Shown here: positions 54,349 through 64,000 of the stretch, one piece after another | Position numbering within the stretch: position 1 is the stretch's first letter | How the letters are laid out: the number at the start of each line of letters is the position of its first letter | Assembly: GCA_903772945.1 (NCBI GenBank) | Contig: CAICTM010000141.1 | Location: 44,316-108,315 of the forward strand | Reading direction: 5' to 3' | From: Seminavis robusta | Lineage: Eukaryota > Bacillariophyta > Bacillariophyceae > Naviculales > Naviculaceae | Length of the DNA stretch: 64,000 bases | Notes under the pieces: model-generated | What the model saw: only the letters and a program-made list of their open reading frames with translations | The model's database searches: none | Told to the model about the DNA's origin: nothing | Program-made: the position numbers and the translations under genes

Positions 54349-55855
54349 TTACTTTCTGGAAATGGAGGCCTTGCAGTCGACCCACAGCGGTGGCTGCTCG
54401 CCTCTGACAAACTTTGCTCCCATTTGCCTCAGAAACAACCTCGTCTCTTCCATATCTGGAAAGTGAAGAGCCCCTCGAAAGTATTCTACGCAGATTGTGG
54501 GACGGTACGCCGCAATGATCCGTTCATAAGCCATTTCCCGCATACGCTTGACCAAAAAGTCCATGAGGTACGCGGACATGTGTGGAGCGGATTCGTACAG
54601 CTTGAAGAATGCGTGGTAATCGCTATGGACAACAGCTTTCATCACACCCAGACTATGTCGGGCACTGGCCGTCTTGCAGCCGTTCTCCTCCTTTTCCCGA
54701 ATGATTTCTCTTACTCGCACCAGTGCCCGTGTCAAGTCGTCCCAGGATGTTTGAACCAGTGAATACAAGACGTGATACGCTCGGAACTCATCCGATGCTT
54801 CTTCTGTCTGCTGTAGCGCTTCTCCTTCCTCAGTATCCAAATCCGAGGCATTGCTCATAGTGGCCATGGTATCTTCATGTTCCAGCCCCGTGGTTGTCAA
54901 GTAGCGTATCATGGTCTGGCATTGATTGAATTCTGCCAAATCCCCATGTTCTAGTAGTATCCTAGCATGGGTTTCATATGTCTCCAACACAAACCGATTT
55001 CGTAGCCTTTGTACTGTGATATCTTGGCGGACGCTCTTTAGCTGCTCATTGGCCCATTCAAAGTCTTCTTCCTGGTAATATTTGCTCTTGATATGTGCCA
55101 GAGACTTGATGAGCACTTCCATTGGGCGTACATCTTCGGCACGAGCATGTGTTGTGAGGCGAAGGTAGGGTTTCTCGAGTGCTTGGCTCGTCCCAACAAG
55201 TTGTCCATGCCGACTTTGAGAACTCTTAGTGCCTCCTTTTCGAGATCCAACGGAAGCAGCAGCGTCTCTTCGCCCAGAAGAGAGAGCCTTGGATAGAAAG
55301 TCTGGTTCCTTTGGCAATTCTGATCTCTTGGAAGGAGCTGCTGATACCGTGAATGCAGAAAGTTTGTTCGATGACTTCTTCTTGGTCGCTGATTTATTCC
55401 TTCCACCCTCAGCATCAAAGCGAGCCTATGTTTGGGATCAGGAGTGGAAGAAGTATTAGTAATAGAACAAAGGTTAGACAAAAGGGAGAAGATTGAGGGC
55501 GATCCAACCATGATGAGACCTCTGTGGCCTTGATTCCCACCTTACGACGCAATCTTCGAAGCTTCTCTTCGGCCGTTTCGGAGATTTGTAGCTTTCGCCC
55601 TTCGGATGAGCTCTGCAGAATTGGACTGGAAATAGTACTTGTCTTGGCTTTCTTGATCCCAGCTAGTCCAAGATCTTCTTCGTACACAGCAGCGATTTCT
55701 GTCTTCAGTGAAGGCTGCTCCTTTCTTTTCTTCGAGTGTGGATGAACAGACGAAAGACCGTTCTTTAGAATATCTTGTGTGTTTCTTCCTGAAAGCGTGT
55801 CCTTCTTCTTTTTCTTGTGCTTTCTGGGAGGTGGCTGTAACGTCGAAACCATCAT
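54349..55855 (-). CDS. LENG8: SAC3/GANP-domain protein, LENG8/THP3-like
   Basis: Exons 55855-55541 and 55425-54349, intron 55426-55540 (AAG|GTGGGA), 463 aa. LENG8/Thp3 proteins form a TREX-2-like complex with a PCI partner and act in nuclear RNA processing. Exon 1 is a Lys-rich, nuclear-type N-terminus (PRKHKKKKKD, HSKKRKEQP). The SAC3 domain starts at LEKPYLRLTTHARAEDVRP and runs through LAHIKSKYYQEEDFEWANEQLKSIRQD-like sequence, the invariant YETHARILLEHGDLAEFNQCQTM, and YHAFFKLYESAPHMSAYLMD. It ends in a short PCI-like part. The frame could also be read on in exon 1 to 55415 but that loses the basic segment's continuity. Confidence 0.92.
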
Positions 55856-57264
55856 GGGTATATCGAAACCTTTTCAGAGCAAAAGCAAGGGAGTATTTTC
55901 AAACCAGTATCCTGTTTCAAGATCAAGAGTTTTATTATGAAGCGAAAATCGCATCAACTACTCAGGTGATGCTTGTCGTGTCCACCGTGATGGCGTCGAT
56001 TTGCGATCTGTCGATTGCACTGTTGAAGCAGTCGAAGCACTCGCGATCTCGCGATCGCTTTGCGACAAAAACTGGGCCTGAATGACCTGAGACTCGACTC
56101 GAACCGTGTAACAGCTCTACAAGCTTCGAAGTCGCAAAAGCGAAGCAAGTCGCAAAATTCTCTGATGTTGGACCCGTTGATGTCACCGTGAAGCAGGGAG
56201 GCTTTGCTTGGCGGCGGGGTTGGGTTGGAAGGCACTTTGCTTGAGCGTCTTAGTCATCAGCACCGCAAGAAGTTTGATGTGCAATCCCATCTGACACCAA
56301 GGAGTTGTAATAATAGGTGCAGCCATCATCTTTGTAGAGAACCGATGCCTGGAACGAGCCCAAAATGCTACATTGAAATTCCTTGTTGTGATCTTGAAAT
56401 GCGTCTATTACCTTTGTTTTCAACCGTCTATTCCCTTTGTTTTCAACTTTACGTTGAAGAGAGATGCGTCCAAGTTTGAGCTGCATTGGGCTTGCAATAC
56501 TACCGAGACAATGCACCTCTACCGGTACGGTTGGGTGGCCAAGGCTTCCAGTTCATTGAGATGATAGGTCGTTCTTCGGAGACGTCTGTTATAGAAACAT
56601 GATAACCTGATGAAGCAACCTCGTTGGCAACAATCCTCTACAGGCAGGTGAGGGAACAGCCAATGGGGATACGGTACCGGTAGCTTTCGTTCTTCTTCTC
56701 TGGAGAATAGAACTTTAAAAAGCTTTAATATTATCAACTCATCTATTGCCCTATCCCTTCAAGGTTTGCGGAAGACCACCTATAGGTAGACAACAGTTCT
56801 ATGCGATTGTGCAGCCAGCAGACCTGTGTCCAACCCTGTGAAGGTTTCGTCGTCAGCCCCAACTCCGTCTCAACGAGCCACATCATGTAAATGCAATGTA
56901 GTCCCGCAAGAATAGGCAACGGCTACAAAATTCTTAACCGTTGTTTAGCCGTCCAAGGGCGCGCGTATCGCGCACTTTCGACTCCTTCCGAACAGGCAGA
57001 GCATTGCAGTCAACGACGCAATCGGTCGGCCATGGTGGATATTTTGCTGTCTGGGAGGGTATCCTCGGAAAGATTTGTTGTAAAGCATTCAACGCAGCCA
57101 TCTCTTGAGGTGTGCTGCCAACAGTAGTTAGCTAGCTAGAGCCAAAGTCGCCTTATCTTTGTGTGCCTACCTTGGCAGAGTTATCATCGATCCAGAGTTA
57201 AGGACTTGGATCTTTCTGTGTCGTGTGACTGTGTCCATTGGAGGCAACACTCCACGGTACCACA
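55856..57264. other. Intergenic region
   Basis: 1.4 kb without a recognised gene, between LENG8 (left, transcribed away) and dynein IC (right, transcribed away). Two TACCGGTA palindromes (56520, 56675). Contains direct repeats of CTATTACCTTTGTTTTCAAC and CTATTCCCTTTGTTTTCAAC at about 56405-56445. Confidence 0.5.
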
Positions 57265-59473
57265 ATGTCGGAATCCGCCGCTAGGGCACAACGTGCCGCT
57301 GCGTTGGAGGAAAAGCGAAAGCGTCTGGAGGAGTTAAAAGCCCGTCGAAGTCAGAGAGGGGCCGATTCGGCTGCTGTATCTGCCAAAGTCAGTTCATCGG
57401 CTAATCTAGATGAGTACATCGATGACCTGTTAAGACAGCCAGGCGCGGCTAATACACCGGTTGCTGCTACTACTACCCAAGCTGAGGCACCGGCATTGGT
57501 CAATGAGACCGGTGAAACCCCAACGAAAGCACCGGCACAAGTAGCTACAGCGAATAATGTGATTGCACAGGCAGCACCGCCTGCAGCTCCCCCGGTCAAA
57601 AAAGTGGAGACGTTTACGGTTTGTACCCAGACAGAGCCTGAGGATTTCCCTGAACAACCTGAACCTGAACAAGATGCCGTTTCGGTTGACGATGACAAGC
57701 CTCTTGATGACGACGATGAGGTAGCTCCAGGAGAAAGTGCCAAAGATGAGGAAGGCGAAGATCCGAAAGTGCTGTCTCCAGAAGAGTTGGAAGCCGAGAT
57801 TGTTTCCAAGCCATTCTCTGAATTTCTCAACACTGCCTCCAAAAAGGTTGAACGCGTCTTGGGAACTCCACAACTAGCTGATTTGCTCGTAGACTATGTT
57901 GGAGAAATGGATGGCATAAAGAGAAGCGAGAGCAAGGTGTCTGACGGAAGTGTCTTCTTGGCATCTCGACAGCTTTATCAGTGCCCTAAGTGGACAGCTA
58001 ACCGCGATGTCACAGACCTGCATTGGTCACCTCTCCACCGGGAATTGATGCTTTCTACCTATGACATGCCCATGTCGGCCAACACTGCCAACCAACTGTC
58101 CAAAGGATCGGCAGCTGTGTCTGCTGTGTCCCACACTGACACGTCTTCCTCATCTCTAACGCCACGAAGTGGAGAGTTGCAGTCGGATGGTCTAGCTTTA
58201 GTTTGGAGCTTAGCTATGCCAGGTCGCCCTGAACACATATTCACCTGTGGTAGCCCTGTCTTAACAGGTAGATTTCATCCCACAGAAGCACCCCTTGTCA
58301 TTGGAGGATGTCAGAGCGGACAGTTGGTTGTGTGGGATATCCGAGCAGGACGACTCCCTGTACAAAGGTCCAGCTTGACCACAGCTAGTGGAAACAAGGG
58401 CCATGCCCATCCAATCTGCTCGATGGAGATAATTGAAGGAGGCGTAAGTATTTTTGATGTGGCTTTTTGGTTCAGTTGTGAGTGGGGATTTCTTTTGAAT
58501 ACTCATCATATGTTCTGACGGTGCCACGAATATTTCGCTTGCTCAGTCTGGTTTGGTGACAACAGCAGTCGACGGAAAAGTGAATTTCTGGTCCATAGCG
58601 AATCTGCGTGATCCAGCAGAGTCTTTGCAGGTAGGAGATAGTGCATCCTGCTGTGCGGTTGCCCCCGAAAGTGAATCCTTGTTGATAGGCGATGGAAACG
58701 GAGGGCTGCACACGATTCAATCTGCTTCGTCGACGCAAGGTCAACGTACGGCTCGAAGGACTGTACGAAAGCTTGATGTTACCAGTAGCACACCAGGCGG
58801 AGCTGCTGCTGGTGGTGATGACGGAGATGCAGCCGCTAGTCCGGGACATTTCGGTATGATCACGTCTGTTAGTGCCAAATCAATCCCCACCGGAGCCACC
58901 AGTCGAGCAGCTGGGCTCTCCAAAGGATTCCTGCGTGGCTCTGGTGGTCTTGTCCTTACCGCGGGTGTCGATTGGTCCACCAAACTCTGGGCACCTGCCT
59001 ACTCGGACCAACCACTGATGAGTTGGGTCAGCAATTCCTACGACTACATGTCCGATGTGCAGTGGTGATTACGATTGTTGCTTGCTATGGCTTTCGGGTG
59101 TCCTGGTATCTCGTCGTCCCTCATTTTCTTGTCGTGTTGTTTTGTTTCATCTGCGTGTAGGAGTCCCATCCATCCGTCACTCTTTGCCACTGCCTCGAGC
59201 ACTGGCAGTATCGGTTTGTGGAATATCGCGTCGTCCCTGGAAGAACCAATAACTGGTGTCGACGGCATTGTGGTCGAAACAGAGGCAGCTACCACCGGAA
59301 AGCGTGGGTTGAACAAACTTAAATGGTCCGCAGACGGACGCCGCATCATGGCTGCCGCTGGAGATCACGTCCACGTTTTGAGCCTTGCCGAAGACGTCGT
59401 GCGACAAAAAGGCGACGAAGACAGCCGTGTTATGAGCCACTTGGTATCCCGAGGGCTTTTGGAACGAGAGTAA
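57265..59473 (+). CDS. Cytoplasmic dynein intermediate chain
   Basis: Three exons: 57265-58443, 58547-59064, 59161-59473; introns of 103 and 96 bp; 669 aa. The intermediate chain links dynein heavy chains to light chains and dynactin. ALEEKRKRLEELKARRSQRG is the N-terminal helix that binds dynactin p150; ANLDEYIDDLL follows; then a Pro/Ala/Glu linker. KKVERVLG and the WD repeats follow: VTDLHWSPLHRELML, GLALVWSLAMPGRPEHIFTC, PVLTGRFHP, VVWDIRAGRLPVQ, KLWAP, and SPIHPSLFATASSTGSIGLWNI. This is the order of DYNC1I proteins. The blade between about residues 430-500 has an unusual Gly/Ala/Asp-rich insertion (GGAAAGGDDGDAAASPG). Convergent with MED8. Confidence 0.92.
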
Positions 59474-59633
59474 ATAAAGTTATACAGTATTGAAGATAAT
59501 CGCCACGATACTATAGAACGAGTCCTATAATTGTACCACAACACCAACCCTTCGCATACCATTAATTTCCTACCAAAGAATGACTGATGGTGTGGGAGTA
59601 CTCATGCAAGAAACAGATCAAAGCCGTCGCAGA

Positions 59634-60141
59634 CTAGAACCTGACCATTTGATCCTCGTACTCTGAGGCCAGTTGAGCTGCTCTATTCTCGTATTGGGCC
59701 AACAATTGCGTGGGATTGCCCGCTTCCTTTTCACTGGCTGCTTTGCTGGATGTCGTTTCCTCGGTAGCAGGTGTTTCCAAGCGTGTGGATAGAAAGAAGG
59801 GAATATCCTGGGCGTTGGCGGTACATTGCTTTGGGAGGTAGCAAAAATGTTCCATGACGTCTTCAATATTTCGGTCCATGGAGGCAGTTTGATTCTATCG
59901 GTACCACCAAAGGGCAGCACATATTATTGTCAGACACTTCTCCAATGGCCATCTTCTCGAAACTAATCGAGATTGTCTATCTTACCATTGCCGCGTTCAA
60001 TCGTCCCAACATTGTGGGCCAATCTTCCCCCCGTGGGTCATGAAGCATTCGGTCCCATTCGCTTAGATTCTTTCTCAGAATTGTGGATTGTCGGATAAAC
60101 ACCTTCTGCTGCTCTGTGTTTCTCCCTCGTGAGGCACTCAT
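59634..60141 (-). CDS. MED8: Mediator subunit 8 (MED8)-like protein
   Basis: Exons 60141-59986 and 59894-59634, intron 59895-59985, 138 aa. MED8 is a head-module subunit of the RNA polymerase II Mediator. LRKNLSEWDRMLHDPRGEDWPTML corresponds to the family segment around W-P-x-x-L (human LTWPSVLDSFALL), and NQTASMDRNIEDVMEHF to the second helix, followed by a short strand with a proline-rich loop and a C-terminal helix (LLAQYENRAAQLASEYEDQ). It is shorter than the human protein (about 268 aa). Assigned from the helical pattern and WP motif; another coiled-coil Mediator subunit is possible. Confidence 0.62.
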
Positions 60142-60830
60142 CTTGACAGTCAACCTTGGACCAACTTCTCTGTGTCCGCTGATGGACAACACCAATAAAA
60201 GGGACGAGAAACAGGTTTGGCAATTGCTATTAGTACCGAAAGGTTTTCGAAGCTTTAGGCTTTTTAGCATCCATAAATCTGCTCACATCCTCCACTATCT
60301 ACATGTAGCTACAGTAGCAGTCTACCGCCAGTACCGATAGCTAAAGCTAGTCTGGGTACCGGCTGGTAGTAGCCAGATAGCACCCCAAAACGTTAGAAGC
60401 AAGTGTGAATTCGATGGAGTGAAAGGTTTCACATGTCTACCGGTACGACGAACGTTGACTGTATCGGTGTGGTTGTGGCCGAAAGAAATCACGTGCTTCG
60501 TCTATCCCTGTGGTCCGACGAAAGGAAGGCAGCAGGAGCTAAACCGAGCTCAAATTTCATTTATTTGAGAACACCTACTAGTCTACAAAGATCAGCTCGG
60601 GGTGTCGCACTTGCTGCTAGCTCTGATAGAGAACACCATGACTACGACTTCAGAAAAAGTAGATTGCTGTCACATTGTGCATCCTACTTGCTCAATCAGA
60701 GGCAAAACATTTTCGACGTGTGCCGTAATGCAATGAATCTATCATGGATAGATAGACGGCATGGACATTCTGTTTCTTTGTTGTCTGTTTTTCATTCTAA
60801 AATAATTCTCCTTAGTTCGTAGGTAGATTG
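60142..60830. other. Intergenic region
   Basis: Between MED8 and the SEC61 beta 3' end. A plus-strand frame at 60433-60822 (129 codons) has no recognisable domain and is not called. TACCGGTA at 60438-60445. Confidence 0.4.
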
Positions 60831-61344
60831 TTATAGGCGGAATTTTCCCCAGATATGAAGAAGCACAACCACTCCCACGAAGCTCAGCGATGCCACCAGA
60901 ACTGTAGTTGGTCCAACTTGCAACCCAGGGCTGTCATCTGTGTAGAATTGAAGGATATTGTTACCAGCACCGGCAGGTCTGCCTCCAGCCGCTGCCCCAG
61001 CACCAGCTGATCGAGCCGCTGCACGTCTTTGGGTTGCCTGGAATTCGTGGAAATAAAAAGGGAAAACGAGGGCATGAGGACAAACACTTCTTCGAGAACA
61101 TTCTTCCCAGAGATCATGTGGAAAACAGGCGAGTCCCTCAGAAAGAGGCAAAACTTGGGGGCCTGTCCTGGATTGCTTTCTCATTACGCAATGACAGGCA
61201 AGATCGAAAGAAAGCCAACTGAATCGAGAAGAGCCGCATCAACAGGATCTGTCCTTCCAATCATAACTTAATTAATCCAATAGATAGAAATTCAACACAT
61301 CAATCGAAACAACGCAGTTGCTTGCCGCCGCTGTTGCTCACCAT
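60831..61344 (-). CDS. SEC61B: SEC61 translocon beta subunit
   Basis: Main exon 61037-60831, 68 codons plus stop. SEC61 beta is the single-span tail-anchored subunit of the ER translocon. NNILQFYTDDSPGLQVGPTTVLV matches the family line FYTEDSPGLKVGP, and the hydrophobic anchor LVASLSFVGVVVLLHIWG ends the protein. The exon begins after a CAG acceptor and has no ATG of its own. An ATG at 61344-61342 directly followed by the donor GTGAGC fits in phase 0, which would make the first coding exon just the start codon (intron 61038-61341, 304 bp) and the protein 69 aa (M|ATQRRAAARSAG). The main exon is firm; the first exon is a proposal. Confidence 0.85.
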
Positions 61345-62259
61345 CTTGGTCTTCTTCTTTGGCCAAAGAGTTGCTTGGTCGGTCTTCCAACGCTCAAGGT
61401 GTGCGGTTGTGAAACAAAGGTGGGATGACAGACCGATACTTCAACACTTCAACAGTAACCTTTAGAAGTATAACCTTATAGTACTACTAGCTAGTACATC
61501 ATTCGGCTTTTTTTCAGCGTTCGTCTCCTGTTTCCTCAGTTTGCTCGCTACTTGCATCCATATGACAAATACATGCACAACCGAATATTGTCAATCCAGC
61601 CATTGTAGCCAGTTACTGTAGAGTTACATCAATCGGTGACAGTGGCAACAGTACCGAACACACTCAGGTTCCGCTTTACTGGCTACACTTCGTTACCGGT
61701 ACCTTGCATTGGATCCTTATGACGAATACATGCACAACCGAACATTGTCAATCCAGCCACCATAGCCAGCTACCGTAGAGTTCATCGATCAGTGACAGTG
61801 GCAACAGTACAGAACACACTCAGGTTCGACTTTGCTCGCTGCACTCGGTTACCTCGCATTGGATCCGTATGACGAATACACGCACAACCGAATATTGTCA
61901 ATCCAGCCATTGTAGCCAGCTGCCGTATAGCTAGTGGCAACAGAACTTGACTTGCGCATACAGGAAAATGGGTACCGACACTGGAATCACCACCTTAACA
62001 GTAGGAAATAACAAGAAGGGATGAATCCGGTAGGAGGATCCACTCTCTTGTGTGTTGTTGCCTCTTCCGGTGGCTGTTGCCTTTCAATGACTCGACATTG
62101 ATAGTAGGCTCCTCTGTTCAGGCTGCTGGTAGGGCTGGAGTTAACAGAGCCTCCTCCTCCGTAGCGGTAGCCTCTCATCTTCTTGTTATTTGGAGCGGTC
62201 GATCGAAAAGGACTCGACAATGGTAGTTCGCCGGCCGTCGGCAGTGCAGCAGAGAAAAA
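61345..62259. other. Intergenic region with tandem repeat
   Basis: Contains the tandem repeat at 61562-61940. A short minus-strand frame (about 62178-61987, Arg/Gly/Ser-rich) is not supported. Confidence 0.45.
61562..61945. repeat. Tandem repeat, 150-157 bp unit, about 2.5 copies
   Basis: Units start ATGAC(A/G)AATACA at 61562, 61719 and 61869 and share CCGAA(T/C)ATTGTCAATCCAG, the GTGACAGTGGCAACAGTAC segment and the GCATTGGATCC tail. Units diverge by several substitutions. Includes TACCGGTA at 61694-61701 only in the first unit. Confidence 0.85.
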
Positions 62260-62325
62260 TGCACTACGCTAAAAGCTAGTGTAAAGATCTTTCGAGTGTT
62301 TTGAGTTTGAGAGAATGAAAGTTAG
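62260..62325 (-). repeat. Truncated inverted LTR stub
   Basis: The first 66 bases TGCACTACGCTAAAAG... are the end of the LTR in minus orientation. The sequence then switches to the pol linker at GAAAGTTAGAGTTCGC. Confidence 0.75.
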
Positions 62326-63528
62326 AGTTCGCTGAGCTCATGGCTGAGACGAAGAGGACTTCCCTAGCGAGTTCCCTCTCTCGTTCCCCGAGATCGAACA
62401 TCGTCAGAAAGACGACAACGAAATCAAGAAGCTCCTCAGGGACAAGCCAAACGACTACAAGAAGCAATCTTTCCCCAGAGGGGATAAGTCCTACGACTTA
62501 GTTAAGGACGAGAAAATCGTCGTACCTAAAACTATGCAGAAGAAGCTAGTTGAATGGTACCATGGTGTACTGATGCATCCTGGCGAGACTCGCACGGAAC
62601 TAACCATCAGCCAACACTACACCTGGAAAGGGCTGCGCAGACTGTGCAGGCCGTATGTCAGCGTTGCCAAAGCTGCCAGATGAACAAACCCAAGACGCGT
62701 AAGCTGGGATTGATGCCTCCAAAGACTTGCGAGGAAATCCCTTGGGAAAGACTATGTATTGACCTGATAGGCCCTTACAACGTCGGGGATCCCAAGAAAA
62801 AGAATTCCTGCACACTTCATTGCTTGACAATGATTGATCCCGTAACCGGATGGTTCGAGATTGGAGATCTGCCCAAGGCAGCAGACGAAGTAGCCATCGT
62901 CCTAGAAAAACGTGGCTTACTCGGTATCCATGGCCTGCTGAGGTTATCATGGATAGAGGACGTGAGTTCGCGCAGAGGTCGAAAAGACACTCCGGGATGA
63001 ATATGGACTTCGCGCAAGTTCATCACCACGCGTAACCTCAAGCCAACTCTATGGTCGAGCGTGCTCATCAAACCATACGAACTTGATCGCTGTTCAAAAC
63101 ATCAAGTGCCAAGACGACCTCGTGAATGGATCCTGGGTGGAGTCCTCACGGCGGTTCGCTTTGCAATGAATGCCACGATTCATACCACCTTGCGGCAACG
63201 CCCGCACAGCTCGTGTTCAATTGTGACGCGATTCACAACGTCCGGTTCGAAGCCAACTGGAAGTACATTAAGGAACGTCGCCAACGACTATCCAACAAAC
63301 AACGATAGGGAAGAACGTGCCCTATCAATACAATGTCAACGATACTGTGATGATTCAACAGTTTCAGCACCGCAAGTACGGTCAGCCAAAGACAAAGGTC
63401 CTTACACTATAGACCGAGTCAATGACAATGGACTGTACGGCTCCAACATGCTACGCCAACGGCGGCACAGTCTACCAGACTTGGAACATAAGGTATATAC
63501 ACCCATACAAGGCCTGATCCCCTTGTAG
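62326..63528 (+). pseudogene. Integrase region of third gypsy copy
   Basis: The linker (EEDFPSEFPLSFPEIEHRQK in another frame), then MQKKLVEWYHG with the zinc module CQRCQSCQMNK, LCIDLIGPYNVGDPKKKNSC, and GWFEIGDLPKAADE. Single-base deletions shift the frame at about 62641, 62905, 62965-63000 and 63060. It lacks the in-frame TAA insertion that splits the outer copy at 3935, so it preserves the original LIGPYNVG line. Confidence 0.8.
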
Positions 63529-63650
63529 GATTGCCATCGTGCGACGCACATGTCTACATCCAATCTCCGGAGAGTGCCCCGCACTTTAATTCATATGTTC
63601 TCCTTGTCCGACTGATGTCGTGCCTTCCGTGACCCTTGTCAGGGGGCGAA

Positions 63651-64000
63651 TGCAATACACGGCTCTTAGCCTTATTCGCGACTCGATCCTAGATAGGGTT
63701 TGAGTTCGACTCATGACCGAGTCTCTCGTGAATAGTCATTTGAGACAGGTTCTCAATGACCGCGCTAGTCATACTAGGTTGATGATGAAACATCGCTCAG
63801 ATATTTAGCCAGCGTGAGTACTTCACGCTACTAGATCGGCTAGACAACCCTTCCACGCGTTCCGTTTTAGGATCGTGGAGAGACGTAGGATTACTACCAC
63901 AACCTACTCTATCACATCTTATAGTTCCCGCGGGAAGCCAGATCTTACGATCCTTGATGATGATCTCTCTCGTTGATTAGTTTTCATAGCTTTCTAATCT
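63651..64000 (+). repeat. 3' LTR of third gypsy copy, cut by window edge
   Basis: TGCAATACACGGCTC... in plus orientation, 350 bp present of about 420. Several small differences from all four left-hand LTRs. Confidence 0.85.

Larger units (their letters stand above)
62260..64000 (+). mobile_element. Third gypsy copy, 5'-truncated, decayed, continues past window edge
   Basis: Same family as the left-hand elements, but in plus orientation. It starts with a 66-bp LTR stub in inverted orientation, then the linker, zinc-binding and catalytic parts of integrase, a polypurine tract (AGGGGGCGAA, 63641-63650) and the 3' LTR from 63651. gag, protease, RT and RNase H are absent. Confidence 0.85.

Noticed and set aside
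60433-60822. 129-codon plus-strand frame as a gene
   Set aside because: No domain, no splice partners, starts in a TACCGGTA repeat.

Overview
This window is nuclear DNA from a eukaryotic alga, most likely a pennate diatom. The case rests on four things: short GT-AG introns (76-146 bp, one about 304 bp) that restore frame exactly; compact genes on both strands; at least three proteins whose signal peptide is followed by the F(V/L/Q)P-type start seen in proteins imported into complex red-lineage plastids (EPSP synthase G|FLP, a coiled-coil protein G|FVP, a CIA30 protein A|FQV); and Ty3/gypsy and other retroelement relics. The species is not determined. I recognised no tRNA, rRNA, CRISPR array or bacterial-style operon.

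Layout. 1-1824: a frameshifted P-loop NTPase resembling Crinkler/STAND-type NTPases, running off the left edge. 2313-11002: a Ty3/gypsy retrotransposon (2613-10669, minus strand) inserted at the junction of a roughly 329-bp tandem repeat, with a second copy of the same family nested inside it (5333-9316); the inner copy's 3' LTR and about 100 bp of outer-element DNA have been flipped. 11844-61344: a gene-rich core. 61562-62000: a roughly 155-bp tandem repeat. 62260-64000: a third decayed copy of the same gypsy family, in the opposite orientation, running off the right edge.

The core genes are mainly housekeeping: membrane-anchored phytochelatin synthase-like protein; a secreted protein of unknown function; TCF25/Rqc1; plastid EPSP synthase; a VAT1-like oxidoreductase; the RFC3-type clamp-loader subunit; a Sel1-repeat protein; a plastid coiled-coil protein; a CRAL-TRIO protein; a GIY-YIG fragment of a retroelement; an exocyst Sec6-like protein; FAM32A; PGAM5; a pyridoxamine-phosphate-oxidase-like flavoprotein; JMJD6; ATP sulfurylase; a CIA30-domain protein; proteasome RPN1; SEC62; a LENG8/THP3 SAC3-domain protein; cytoplasmic dynein intermediate chain; MED8; and SEC61 beta. 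They do not form one pathway. Several are divergent pairs with short shared upstream regions (unknown secreted protein/TCF25, EPSPS/VAT1-like, unknown 147-aa protein/flavoprotein), and several are convergent (CIA30/RPN1, dynein IC/MED8, flavoprotein/JMJD6). Two ER translocon components (SEC62, SEC61 beta) lie within 9 kb of each other.

The non-genic DNA has its own character. The palindrome TACCGGTA recurs about 17 times, always outside coding exons as far as I can see; AGCTAGCT is also frequent; and a foldback-like block built of AAAGTCGC-type words lies at 36690-37308. Exon boundaries were inferred by eye from splice consensus, frame and protein-family continuity; all joined CDS lengths are multiples of three.
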